Part shown: piece by piece, positions 25,243 through 37,700 of the stretch
Numbering within the stretch: position 1 is the stretch's first letter
Layout: each line of letters opens with the position of its first letter
Source of the DNA: Lotus japonicus
Lineage: Eukaryota > Streptophyta > Magnoliopsida > Fabales > Fabaceae
NCBI RefSeq assembly: GCF_012489685.1
Contig: NC_080042.1
Span: forward strand, 26,107,158 to 26,171,157
Direction of reading: 5' to 3'
Length of the DNA stretch: 64,000 nucleotides
Position numbers and translations under genes: made by a program
The notes under the pieces: model-generated
Told to the model about the DNA's origin: nothing
Seen by the model: the letters and a program-made list of their open reading frames with translations, nothing else
Database searches by the model: none

Positions 25243-25454
25243 CTTTAGGAACTCTCTTTTCTTCTGTCTTGATCTATGTTTATTTGTTTTCTTCTTGAAC
25301 TATGTTTATTTATCTATTCTATGTTTATTTTCTTATCGTTTTCATTATGTGTTGCATAATACTTGTTCATCATAAAATTTATTTTCACTCATACACATTA
25401 ATCAACAAACAAGCTCTTTTATTAATGAGATAATTCATACATGCATTGTTACAA

Positions 25455-25721
25455 TTAAAAGGGAGGATTTTTCCTCAACTTTCTACATTGCCTACGCATC
25501 ACTGCTTTCTCAAGCTCCAGACGATGCTGCCTATGCTCCAAGAGGACTAAACTCTGGCGCAACTCCTGCCTCTCAGGATCCTCCGCCACCGTCTCCAGAG
25601 CCGCTTCTGTTGCTCTGATTTCCTCATAAAGATCCAGCTCCTTCTGGAAGCAAACTTGCATTTCTTCCACGAATCTGAGGAAGCTTCTGAGGATGTTGTC
25701 CATCTCTGGACTCAGGCTCAT
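25455..25721 (-). CDS. Antisense ORF with predicted coiled coil, inside SIRE copy A
   Basis: An 88-codon frame lies on the strand opposite to the element, between the env-like ORF and the 3' LTR. The peptide is rich in E, L, R and Q with heptad-like spacing (for example ELDLYEEIRATEAALETV and LLEHRQHRLELEKAVMRR), which suggests a coiled coil. The open frame extends about 35 codons upstream of the ATG without a stop, with coding-like text (VRHPEEPSVYSLTNRLLG), so the true start may lie further out. I do not recognise the family. A chance ORF cannot be excluded. Confidence 0.4.
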   Translation of the reverse strand: MSLSPEMDNILRSFLRFVEEMQVCFQKELDLYEEIRATEAALETVAEDPERQELRQSLVLLEHRQHRLELEKAVMRRQCRKLRKNPPF

Positions 25722-26633
25722 GCCTAATAGCCGGTTTGTAAGGCTATAGACGCTCGGTTCTTCTGGATGGCGTACATTGATGAAGAGATCTTCATCAAAG
25801 GCTTCTCTTCCTCAATTGCTCGATGCACGCTAAGAAGGATGCTATTGCAATTCTAAATTCAAGTGAAAATGAGATGTGAAGAATGATATGGTTTAACCGT
25901 TGTTTATAAGCTGCGTTCAGTCTACAGAAGTTAATGCTAAAGCAGTTTCTCGAGGATTATTTATTGGTAACAGAAGTTTACTTTAACTCCGTGGCCGGTG
26001 GTAAACGTTCAACCTCTTCATTTACTCTTCTGCATTTGCGTTAATTAAATACGTTTTCTTTAAATTTTATTTTCTCCATCGTTTTAAACTTAGACCTTCT
26101 CTAAGGGGGAGTACCTTGTACTTCAAACTAAGTTTTTCACACCCCGTGCTTTTTGCTTATGACAAAAAGGGGGAGTATAACCCAATTTTTGATGTGTAAG
26201 CTGTGCTAGTGTGATTTCTTTTTCTTTTGGAGAATTTAAGAGTTCCACTTTTATGACCATAGATATGTCACTGGGCAAATACAAGGAATACATTTTCACT
26301 TCCTCTGAAGTGATATTAGTTGACTCTGATACCTTTTCTCTGCTCATGACTCTGAATACTTATGTGCTCTGATTATTTCATCTCATCTATGTCATACATT
26401 CTTACTCTGAACTCTTTTATTATTTAGCTCAGAATCTAGATATTACTAATATTTTCATTAAGTCATAGATTCAGGGGGAGCTAAGCTCAGAATCAAGCTG
26501 TGACTTGAATTCAAAATGAGCAACATAAATCATTCACCTCAGGATAAGTTTATCTCTATTCTCTAAACTCTGAGTGAATTCAGTTTATTGTTTAAGAATT
26601 GTTCATCAAAATACTTGGTTTTGTCATCATCAA
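25722..26633. other. Non-coding part of SIRE copy A before the 3' polypurine tract
   Basis: No convincing gene is seen. Three GGGGGAG runs occur (near 26105, 26168 and 26475), the kind of repeated purine tracts these elements carry ahead of the 3' LTR. Confidence 0.5.
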
Positions 26634-26645
26634 AAAGGGGGAGAT
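26634..26645 (+). promoter_or_regulatory. Polypurine tract of SIRE copy A
   Basis: The sequence AAAGGGGGAGAT lies directly before the LTR start TGTAAGATC. This is the expected plus-strand priming site of the element. Confidence 0.8.
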
Positions 26646-27259
26646 TGTAAGATCAAGTTTTGATCTAGTAGTACAACTCTATGTTTTGATGATTACAAGT
26701 TAACTATTAAGTATGAACAATTATGGTACTCTAACGTTGTTTTCTGAGTGTTCAAATGACAGGCCAAGACTCTGGTCCTATCTCACATGACTCAGAAGCA
26801 CAATGCTCAAAGAGTAATCTCTACAACGCTTTCGCACGTACTATGTTCAAACTGAACAGTAGATCAAGCTTCAGAAGATCTGAAGATTATAAAGCTCTGA
26901 TATGGATTCAGCTCACTAGAAGCTCTGAAGGATCAGACGCTCTGAAGGATCAGACGCTCTAAGGATCAGAAGCTGAGTAGTGAAGATTCTGAAGTCCAAG
27001 AGTAAGTTGGCTCTGAAGACCAAGTACTTCTCCTCTGAGTCCAGAAGCAGAAGGTACAAAGGTCAGAGGATCCAAGCTTCCCTCTGACTCTGATCATCAA
27101 GCTTCACAAGTTCCAAGATGAAGCATCACTCTGATCAGAAGTCAACAAGGTTAAAGGTCATGTCGCTATCCAAAGTACAAAAGCAATTGTACCATTTCTG
27201 ACGACCTTACACTACAACATTTTTGGTCTACGACAATGCCTGGAAAACGTCCCTTAAAG

Positions 27260-27500
27260 CCAATTAACCGTTGCTGAAAGTTCCAAGAACAGTTTCTCAT
27301 GCGTGGAATTAAAAGCCGTGGCCTATTCCTTTCGCCAACGGTTTTCAACTTTAGGCCACACTCCGCCTAACCGTTGTCTAAATATGAACTTTGAGCCGCA
27401 GAATACAAACATAGTCTTAGGTATTTTAGCAACGGTTTCTAAAGCATCAAACAACTACGGTTTTCAGTACTTGCTACGTCTTGATAACCGTTGCTGAAAA
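27260..27500. repeat. Left subterminal repeats of the CACTA element
   Basis: The motif AACCGTTG or its complement CAACGGTT recurs near 27267, 27337, 27371, 27430 and 27485, usually followed by CTGAAA or TCTAAA. Clustered short subterminal motifs in both orientations are transposase-binding sites in this superfamily. Confidence 0.75.
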
Positions 27501-29587
27501 TGTAACCTTTGTAACATTGACTACTGGTTTAAGCAAACTGTTTCACAATACAACAATCTACAAAGAATCCAATAAACCTTTCTTCTTTAAGCAATCCAAC
27601 AACTGAAACACACCATTCTAAAACAAAATAAAATAAAAAATAGAAATCTATCAAAGAATCAAATTTACTAGCCAGCTTTTTTAATTTTCATTTTACAATC
27701 ATGTGCTCACCAAGCACGAGTTGCCCTCATCATAAAAAAAGTTGAACTACTGCTTTGATTTTGGGAAATATTTCTAAAGTATTTATGCAAAAATTAGAAA
27801 AAGTAAATGAAAAAATAGAATAAGAGACATGAGAGGCATTAAGGAATTAGTACTGATACATCAATAACTTGAGTCTTCTCCTTCTTGAGCTGCTCCTCAA
27901 ACTATCTATATATATATGTAAAGCTCACTTGAGCTATAAGTATTAAATGCATTAAAGAATGAAATTTAAACAAATTTTTATTCAACTTTCAATATACATC
28001 CACTTATTATTAATTATTAATGAGTAATTGTTAAACTTTTCAATTTCTCATATTTTAAATTAAATATTAATATTATTTTAATTTTAATTATTAATTACTA
28101 CCAGAGATAATTTTTAAATAATAATAACAACTGAAATTGACTGACTTTACATTAATAAATTTTTTTTGATTTATTTGTGCTTCCTAAAAAATATTAGATA
28201 GTTAATAGTAATTGTTTTTTTAAAGCAAAAAAGATTGATATTAAAAATGAATAAATTTGTCTAAGTCATTAGCTATTTAACTACCCACTAAAATGTATAA
28301 CTCAATTGAAATTTTATTATAAATACAACAAAAAAAAAAACAAACAAATTCTTTGTATTATATATACATTAAACTAAACTAAAAACTGATCAATACATTT
28401 TTTAGATCAATTAGTTAGTCAATTAATTTTCATGTTTGTTGTATAAGGTAGAATAGAACATGACAAAAGACTCCTGAAACTTAACACTTCAGTTCTCTAA
28501 AAAAGAGTGAAGAAAAATGAAACAAGACACTCTAATATAAAAAAACCACACTTTTATTTGAGGTAGGAAGGTTAATACGAGTTAATACAACGATTTGATA
28601 AAATATTTAATTAGATACAAAAATATTTTTTTTAAAATATTTTAGTCATAGTCATTTATTTTTTAATCTAATTATCATAAAAAATTAATTAAATGCATTA
28701 AGCAGTAAAATCTTCCTACCTTTGTAGTAAAATAAAGGAAGCCATAGCAAATTTGTTTGTAATTAATATATTAAATAATAAAATTAAAAACTGAAAAAAT
28801 TTGCATTTTCAAAAGTAATTCAATTATCTAAATTGAATAATAATATTCATAAACATAAAAATTGACTTGAATTTTGCATTAGGGAAAAATAACTAAAAAT
28901 AAACTTGATTAATGACAAAATAATGTTTTCAATAAATAATTTAGATTAAATTGTTTAAATTAAAAAATGAAGCTATAAGGTATTTACTATTTACTATAAC
29001 GTATGTGTGATTTATTTGAATAAACAATCTCAATATAATTTTACGATCTTATTATATATTAGTAAAAACGATTTTGAGCAAGGTTAATAGAGAAAAAACG
29101 TTATGACCAAAGTTGAATAAATATAAATTTACTACATAATACCTAATCTATATCTTATTATAGTTGAAAAAGATGAAATTACTTTATTTTTCTTAATTTT
29201 AACATGTGTAAACCTGTTTGGGAAATTTTGATCGCCCTTCCCAAAAAATGATTTTCTCGGTAAAAAGTAAAAAAATGGTAAAACAACTATTTTGATGTCA
29301 TTAAAAAAAATTTGCTTAATTTTTTTCAACTGGAGTGTATTATTTTCACATTATTAAATAATTAAATTTTAAAAATGATCCAATGCTAATTATTAAATTT
29401 GAGTAATATTAATTATTTACAAAGAGAACTCCAATACTATTTATTGAAAAGTATTTTTTTTTGAAATTATTGAAATGTTTAGGGAAATTATTATTATTTA
29501 TTTTAAAATAAAAACTATTTTAATATTTATGTAATAATTTAAACTATAATCATTGTTATTTAATGTTAAAAATGTTGAAAACAAATC
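27501..29587. other. AT-rich CACTA interior, no gene
   Basis: Long stretches are A+T with only random short frames. A TCTATATATATATG string near 27903 could be the 5' end of the Helitron that terminates at 29614, but this is weak. Confidence 0.4.
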
Positions 29588-29615
29588 CGTGAAATGCACG
29601 GGTATAATATCTAGT
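29588..29615 (+). mobile_element. Helitron-like 3' terminus inside the CACTA
   Basis: A hairpin CCGTG-AAATG-CACGG is followed by GTATAATAT, CTAG and T. It has the same layout as the terminus at 4180-4215 and the one near 34293. Confidence 0.5.
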
Positions 29616-29792
29616 AAGTATATGTAATCCTCACTCCATCCTACATTATCAGAGTTAAGATATTGATGTAAGCATAAATAGAATCTAGAGGATGTTCAAT
29701 AAGATAAAAGAACATGTCTTTCCATGTCTCAAAAGGTTATATATGTTATTAAACCTCTAGCTCAATGCAACACTCATCAATTCCAAAATCTT

Positions 29793-29880
29793 TATTATCT
29801 ATCTATCTATCTATAATCTATAATCTATAATCTATAATCTATAATCTATAATCTATCTATCTATAATCTATAATATATAT
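29793..29880. repeat. Microsatellite of CTAT and CTATAAT units
   Basis: Tandem CTAT units alternate with CTATAAT units across about 85 bp. It lies just before a Helitron-like 5' head, which may itself have seeded the expansion. Confidence 0.85.
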
Positions 29881-32800
29881 ACAAGAGAAGCTTTTGCAAC
29901 TTTGAGGGTAAAATAGTAACTCAATAAATCAATGCACATGAGTGAATATTTTTTTATGGGCATATATGTAAATTTGTGAATAATTAGTTACGAAATCAAT
30001 CTTTACCGTTGATTTCTTCTAATCCTAACCGTGCATTTTTTTACAAAACCCTTTAAGCAACATTTTCACACTCTTGGTTGTTTTGTAACTCTTGATTGTG
30101 TTAAAAAACCAGCAATAGTCTCTTCCTATTTCTCCCATATATGAAACGTCTTTTCATTCCCCTTTCAATTTTTTTTTTTATATTTCTCATCTTGATCTCC
30201 AAAGCTTCTATTTGTATGCAAGAAACCTCACTAATCTAGATTCTTCAATAACACCGTCCTTGCACAAGAAAATCTTCCATCAAGTTAGAAAAAAATTCCT
30301 TCTTAATCTCTTCTTCTTCATCAGTCACTTCTTCTTCATCAATTTTCATTTTTAGGGTTGATGTTTTTCAACATCATAGTCAATCCGGTAAGAACCCCAT
30401 TTTTCTTTTCCTTTTCTCTCTCTTTTGAATTATTTATTATGATTTCAACATCATTTCTTCTTCACATTTGTTCTTTCTCAACCCGTCTTCTTTTTCCATT
30501 CATTCTTCTCATTCCTCATTTTTCACTGCGGTAAGATTCAACGTTTATTCGTAATATATATGTTATTATCGCTAATTCAATCGGTGAAAGTTACCCATTT
30601 TATTTCACTTTCGGCATTGATGCATGTTTTGATAATTTAATCTTTAGTTAATGTAATTTTCTTTCTTTTTTTCCATTATTTTATTATCAACCTAATCAAC
30701 CAAATGATTGTCTTTTCTTCTAATGCAATACCATGGAGTCTTTGTTATCCTCTTACATTTAACTGATTTCATTTCCATTTTTTTCTTGCAGGTTTTGCCG
30801 CTATTGTTTCCATTCTTCCAATGTACTATCTTGAAAAAATGTAAGTTTCTTGCATTTTTTGTATTTTTTATTGTTTCATTGTCGAATTGGTCGACCAATG
30901 AGAGACATCTTTATTTTATTTAACAATTTTATGTGGTGTTGTCATCTTTACCGAGGTTCTTCTCTTCTAATACATTAAGTTTAATTCAACTTATGGCATT
31001 TTTAGTTGTCCCTTACACTATGAATGTGGTCACTAATTTTACATTATTTTTAAAAAATTTGATTTTGTTATGCCTTCTTATTCATTTTATCTATCAACAC
31101 TCTTTGGTGAGTGTACTTAATATTTGTTTATCTTCCTATTGAAATCAAATTCTTAATTTTTTAAAAAAATTGAAGGAATAATGACATTCAAGTTAAATTA
31201 TTTGAATTGTCCTTAAATTAACCAGGACTCATGAATATATTTTTTGCCGTTGATATTTTTGTAATTGTGTAGATTATTTTATAGGAGACCAATCACGATC
31301 GTTCGTTAGTTTTCATCTTGAACGTTCTTTGTAACCTTAATTAAAACCATATTAGGAGTTAGATAGAAATTGTAAATTTCAAGAATGAATTTTAAATGTC
31401 AATACATCATTAAAAACAAAGAACTAAATCCATGAGGCAAAATATTTTTCCCTCCCCAACTTCATAAAGCATGTGTAACATTTACATAAATTTAATTAAT
31501 ATCTAAAAACGCATTATATTCTGACGAGTGTAAAATAAAAAAAATAAAGTTAACAAATTAAAAAAAAATAATCTCATTTCAAAACTTAACAAAAGGAAAA
31601 TTTCATAGAATTGTGCTTCATTTTGTTCGTGGATAAACAAACATAAAATACATATTTTTTATATATCTATTAATTTAAATTATAAAACTAAAAATATATA
31701 TAAAAAAATTGGCAGTTACAAGTTATGAATTTGAAAATTACAAAAATGAAAAATATATGAAAATGTTATTAAAATAAATCTTAAAATTTAATATTGTGAA
31801 GACCTTAGAAATTTACATATCTATTGATTACAATATATAAAATTAATGGTTAATATTATGAGTTATGTAGAAGCTCAAAAGGAAAAATATTAAAGATTGA
31901 ATTTAATTCAAATTTCAAAGTGCTTAATATGACACAATTCAACATTTAAATTCATGAGGTAAAAACTTTTCCACTTCTACAAGTTCATTTACACGTGCTT
32001 ACTATTATACATAATTCATAAAATTAAAATCTATTCGTAACGTGGTACTTCTTTTATTTGTGAATTAAAAAATAAAATTGAACAATAAATTAATCTCAAA
32101 TTTTAATTTAAAATAAAAAATATATTGAAATGTTTCTGAAATTCATCTGAACAATATATACACATGATTATCATAAACATAAATAAGTATTCTTTGCTTT
32201 ACTCACAAAAAAAAGGGCGGTTACATATTATGAATTAATGTCATTAAGTAGTTATATAGAAGTTGAGAAGTTTATAACTTTCAAGATTGTATTCAAATCT
32301 CACATGAAAGTATCAACTCATGACACCAAATTTAAGGATTAGGTCCAAGGGGCAAAAGCTATTTCACTTTTACATCTTCATTTTCATTTGCTTACTATAT
32401 AAATGACTGAGATTGTTCATCCATCTCAATGTACGTATAAACTTCGTGCTCTCTAGAAAAATTTACTCTCATATGAATTATTTATCAATTCAATATCTTC
32501 ATTAAAATTTGACATTTTATTTCTCAGCCTCTACAAGCATTCAACAAGTTAATTTTACTAATGGTATGTTTCAAATAAAAAATCATCAAATTAAAATTTA
32601 GTTATAATGTGTCAGAATTCAATTAATTATATTGTTTTTTTATATAAATATTTGTAGGAATAAGAGAGGGGATCAAAACACACAAGTGTGTCTCTCTCAT
32701 ATAAAGTCTTAAGAGAAGGTAGTTTGAAAAATTGGAGGATATAGTAGTCATTCAGTAAACTACGGGCCATGAATGTTTTTTTACCATGTATATCTTTCTA

Positions 32801-34323
32801 ACTGTGTACATAGTTCTATATGAGATCAATCATGACCGTTCGTTAGTTTTCATCTTTGTTGTTCTTTGTAACCTTTTTTTTATCCTTTAGCCACCAGTCT
32901 CCACGGGGGTTCTTTGTAACCTTTTAAGAGTTCTATAAGAAAACCTTTTGGATTTAAATAGAAATTAAGAAATTTGTAACCTTCAAGAATGAATTTAAAT
33001 CTCACTTCAAAGTGTCTAATCATAAAAAAAAAGGAATTAAATTCATGAGACAAAAAACTTTTCACATCCATAACTCCATATAACATGTGCAAAATTTACA
33101 TATATTTCAAAAAAAAATCAGGGTTCCATATTATGCATTAATATCATTTAATAATCATATACCAAATAAAAAAAATCATATTTTTATGAGTGTAAAATAA
33201 AAAAAGAAAAATGATCCAATAAAAATTAAACAATGTCATTTAAAAAAAAATAATTCTTATAATGGTGTTTTATTTTGCAAGATAGAAACTTACTATGTAA
33301 CGTATAGATGAGTGCATTTAAAACAAAGATTATATAAAAACAACACTATTTATAATGCAATAGTTTTCTTACACTATCATTTTATAATGTTGTAGATTTA
33401 AAACTTACTAAGGAGCAAATAAAAATTTTCGTATTTGCAAAAATAACCACTTTATTGCATAGCAACATGTCATTAGAGAACTTCCCCTAAATGACTCAAA
33501 TTGAGAAGTTTTATTTGGAGAGAACAGAGAGAACTTTTATTTGAAGAGGACAAAGAATCCATTACTAACAAGCATTATTTTGAAGTTGTAGACTGAATAC
33601 TCGGAGATATTATAATATTTACTAATAAGCACAGTTTCAACCAACCTTTTGGAGGAGAAGTTGTTGTTGTGGAATGACAAGAACAACTGAAAGTTTCAAC
33701 CTACATGAAAATATTGTATCACAAATTTCAAGAAAATATTAATTCAAAACAAAAATATGGACGCATATTGTATCAAAATTGAACTTCACCACATCTGGAG
33801 GACGTCGAGCACATGCCGAGGAGGAAGCTCCCTGGAGGTTGGACGCATATGAGGTATTTGTCGTCACCAAATATGAACACAATGCAGCAGCATGTCACAA
33901 CAAAAAACTCAATGTGACGAAACATATTATTTGGATCCTCCCGAATAGTGTACAAAAAAGACATGAGGATACGTGCACTACCAACATCAACCAAGGTAAA
34001 AAAAAAACAGATAAAATCCTGCATATATGTATATATATATATATATACATATATGCAACACACAAACGACAAGCGTTGTAAAACAAGACAAGTTAAAAGT
34101 GTGTGTTATGCCGTCTCAGGGGAGACAAGACACCACAGACACACTAAATCCATTATCATGCTACGACCAAACAAAAAAAAACACATCTATAAAAAAAATC
34201 TAATATAAAAATTATATATTAATACAAAAATATATTTTAAAAAATAACGCAAAAATCATAAAAACACACAAAATAAATTAAAATGAATATTCCCCGTGCA
34301 TCGCAAGGGTAAAAATTACTTGT
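29860..34323 (+). mobile_element. Candidate Helitron (possibly two nested) inside the CACTA
   Basis: A head-like sequence near 29870-29960 (ATATATACAAGAGAAGC, then a GGTAAAATAGTAACTCA stretch) resembles a second one near 32690-32790 (CATATAAAGTCTTAAGAGAAGG, then GGATATAGTAGTCATTCAG). A tail near 34293-34322 has a hairpin (CCCGTGCATCGCAAGGG), then TAAAAATTA and CTTG, a one-base variant of the usual CTAG end. There is no Rep/helicase ORF, so it would be non-autonomous. The pyrimidine-rich 30000-31150 segment looks like leader or intron sequence, perhaps captured, with no recognisable exon. Confidence 0.4.
34024..34058. repeat. AT dinucleotide tract
   Basis: A run of alternating T and A, with ATGTATATATATATATATAT at its core, inside the CACTA interior. 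Confidence 0.8.
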
Positions 34324-35281
34324 AGTGATATAATTCAGCCGTTGCAAGCTTCTCTAGCTTATGTGCATCTTGTGGCTACACAAAGTCATTAAATTAAACA
34401 TATCAATCTCAATTATCAAGTAATCCTCACTCCTTTCTTCTTTGCATGATCCTGCTATATATTAAGTTCACCGTATGCTCAAATGTTGACTGTCTAGATG
34501 ACAGTATTAGAAAAAGAAAACAAAAACTTAAGCTAACATATTTCAATTCAGCACATCATCATATCATAAAGGTTTAGCCAAGAAACATTTTCAGCTCTAT
34601 TAGCTGACATTCTTGCAAGAAGCATATATGTTTAAACAAACCTCAAAGTACAAGCAAAATTCTTCAACAAAGTTCAGGTTTTATCGATTCATTGATTATA
34701 AATTATATACACTGGAAGAAGAGCATGTGACCAAAGTCTTCATATTAAGTCATTTTGTTGTGATTTCAAATCTAAAACAAGGCTGAGATATAAGTAGAGC
34801 CTCAGAAGTTTGTGTAAGATATTAAGTCACTTGTATACTTCCATACATCTTAAACTTATAGGATGGTTGGTTCATAGTAGTTTTTTAATCCTTATTGCCC
34901 CCATTTTTCCATAAAAAAATAAACATCTAATAGATAAGTTTGGGTGGGTACTTTGCACTTCCAAGCTTTAAGCTCAAATAACTCTAATGTGAGGGATCAC
35001 CCAACAACTTAAGTAAATTTAAGAGGATAATATTTTAAAAAACAATACAATACCTTCAATCAAAAGTTTACAGGAAGATTAATTAGGTAGTAAAACAAAA
35101 GCAGTAGCGTGCACCATGCACATGAAATAGAAGAGAGATCTTACAAGTTACAAGGAAGGTTGTGGCTCCACAATAGAATAAGGCCCCTGTTGAAACTGCA
35201 AGTAAGGGCAGAGTATAATTAATTATAAATAAAAGAAAGAAAAGGCCCCTGTTTTTCTCTGATACCTTTCATGTGCCATGA
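34324..35281. other. AT-rich CACTA interior, no gene
   Basis: Only random short frames. It separates the Helitron-like tail from the methyltransferase fragment. Confidence 0.45.
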
Positions 35282-35694
35282 TTATGCAAATGAAGAAAGC
35301 AAGTACCCAGACAATGAAGCAATCATTTTGATTGTTCTCTCTATGGTCGCTCGTGCTCTGCTCGTCCCTCCTCCCTCAGTTTCTCTATGGCGATCTGATG
35401 CAACAACTTCAAAGAGAGTGACCAAATTCGCGACTCTATTGAAGTAAATCCCTTCACAAATCTTCTGGAAACTCTCAAAAACAGGCTCAAACGCCACAAC
35501 ACGAAACCCCATAGCCGCGGCGGCGAAGCTCGCCATGCCCACATTGGCACCCACATCCACCACAAACCCATCTCTCCCCTCGCCCTTCGCCTTCTCCAGA
35601 ATCTCCTGAATAATGAAGGAGATATCAGGTTTGCCTTTGAGAATCCTCACGATGTTCTTGTGCGGCTTGTCGGGTAGGTTTCCGAAACGGTACC

Positions 35695-37073
35695 TGTTAA
35701 GTTCAAACGTGTTACAACGTGTTTCAATCTTATTTTGATCCTAACAATTTTTATAAATACTTTTCTCTACTAAAATCTAATTCCAGATGTTAATGACATT
35801 TTTCAGGAAATATATATTATAAGGTCGCATGCTTCAACGAATATGTCTAAGCCTTATAAGGAAAAAGAAGTTTACGCAAGATATGACCGCATCGTCCAGT
35901 AAACAAGGAAGACACTTATTCTGTATCGTTTCATGCCACGTCATACCTCAGAATTTCAGAAGAAGCCTTTGAGCGGGAAAGTCAAAATTGTATCTCAACT
36001 ATTTGCCCCATGCTTTAGTCAGAAGGAAACCAATCTGGTCACGTGCAAACTGATTTACCTTTGAAGAGAGAAGTCTCGATGACCAATGAAGAGGAAAAAG
36101 GACAACACGTCAACATCACTTTTCCAAAATGTCTCTCTTCTGCAAAGTAGCCCAAAGCTATCACCACCTACTAGCTGACAAAGTACACCTTTTTGGCTAA
36201 AGGATAGCTTTGAACAGCAGCATGCATTTAATGAAGCTACCAACCGGAGATTTGAATCAATGGTTAGATGACACTCACAACGGCTACAAACAACGGCCAG
36301 ATTTTGTGTCTCAACGGCTACACAACTAGCAAGATCATATATAAAGGACATATCTGAAGATTGAAGATAAGAAACAAGAGAAAAATTTATTGCAAGAAAA
36401 GAAAGAACTCAGAGCAGTTACTCCAAACATTCTTCAAAGCATTAAAAGCTCACAGCAGATTTCCTAAGAGTCAAATCCGATCTCATACCTCTGCTAAATC
36501 AAGAGAGAATACCAAACCTTAAAAGAGTCAAACCTCTTCTCTTACTTCTCTCTTAGATTCTGAACTCTTGTGTGTTCCAACGTCCTTTCAGAACCCAAAA
36601 CACTTGAGAGTTCCAGTGCCATAAATTGTCTACACCAACTCTTTTGAGAAGAGATTTCTTGTAGAGCCAAACAATCTTGTTGATTGTAGGAGGAGTCCTG
36701 TACAATACTTGGAGAAGTCCGTGATAATACTAGGAGGAGTCCTGTACAATACTTGGAGAAGTCCGTGATAATACTTGGAGAAGTCCTGTCTAATACTTGT
36801 ATTGGAGAAGTCCTTGATACTTGCTAGTGAAAATCTTGGTGGTGGCCAAGTACTGGACGTAGCCCAATCGTTTAGGGTGAACCAGTATAAATTCCTGTGT
36901 GCTGATCGTTCTGCTTTATTTACTTACTTCCGCTGCACTAAACAGTTTTTGAAAAGTCACCAGAACAATTTTCTTAAGAACTTATCTTCTTTTCATAAAC
37001 TAAAGTTTTAACAAGTAATTTTTAAGAACACAATTCAAACCCCCCCTTTCTTGTGTTACTTATTTACATATCA
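35695..37073. mobile_element. Solo LTR inside the methyltransferase fragment
   Basis: The 1379-bp unit begins TGTTAAGTTC and ends TTTACATATCA. It is flanked by a perfect 5-bp target duplication, GTACC (35690-35694 and 37074-37078). Near its end it has ACACAATTCAAACCCCCCC, similar to LTR ends of SIRE-type elements. No coding domain is present. Confidence 0.85.
36690..36815. repeat. Tandem repeat in the solo LTR
   Basis: Units built from GGAGGAGTCCTGTACAATAC and TTGGAGAAGTCCGTGATAAT alternate, giving two nearly identical pairs and then degenerate copies. Confidence 0.85.
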
Positions 37074-37399
37074 GTACCGAATGCTTCGACAACGGGGTGG
37101 GCATGGGGGGATTTCATGCAATCGAAAGGGGAAATAGCGTTTGAGAAGAGGTGGGTGTTGATGGTGAGGAAGCATCTCGTTGCCGAGAGAGAAGTGGGCA
37201 TTTGTGATTTTAGGTTACCAAATTAAAATTATAAAATGTAGAATTTTATTTATTTCTTCAGTATTAATAAATTGTTCCCAAAACCATTCAGAGAACAATT
37301 CTTTATCAGTTGCTTCAATATTCATAAATCGCGTTTTCATAACTGTTGTTGTTACCATGTTTTAAGGACAATTTCACACTCGTAGACATAAGGTCCAAT

Positions 37400-37700
37400 T
37401 TTAATAAAAATCCGTTGTCGTTTATTGGTTTTGGGTACAATTCACAAATTGTTGATATGATCAATGTCAACAACTACAAAACTGTTCCTGCTTTAATGTT
37501 TAAAGTACAATTACAAAATTGTTCACAAGTCAAATGACTACAATTAGATAAATTCTCGCTTATTCTATAATCCAGAAATACTTTTGTAACCGTTGGTAAG
37601 AAATGGGTCTACAATTAGAAAACCGTTGCCAGTTTTGCTTTTCAAGAACAGTTTCCTTGGTGTTGGCATGGACAGTGTTGCTGAAAGCCCAAAATGTTGT
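37400..37700. repeat. Right subterminal repeats of the CACTA element
   Basis: CCGTTG cores occur near 37411, 37580 and 37621, with related GTTGCTGAAAG close to the terminus. These mirror the left end. Confidence 0.65.

Larger units (their letters stand above)
35282..37201 (-). pseudogene. FkbM-like methyltransferase gene fragment carried by the CACTA, split by a solo LTR
   Basis: Two coding blocks on the minus strand belong to one SAM-dependent methyltransferase of the FkbM kind. The N-terminal block runs 37201-37074 (MPTSLSATRCFLT at its start, then FDCMKSPHAHPVVEAFG). The second runs from about 35694 to 35282 and includes RYRFGNLPDKPH, the SAM-binding motif VDVGANVGMASFAAAAMGFR and VVAFEPVFESF. 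A 1379-bp solo LTR separates them. Even without it, the two blocks are in different frames, so one indel is present. Homology seems to end after VVASD and the frame then runs into non-family text before a stop, so the C-terminal half is missing. G+C content is clearly higher than in the surrounding DNA, in line with transduplication of a host gene. It is not expected to make an active enzyme. Confidence 0.72.

Noticed and set aside
33773..34208. Overlapping frames on both strands
   Set aside because: They run through an AT dinucleotide tract and give YIYIYIY-type peptides, which indicates chance.
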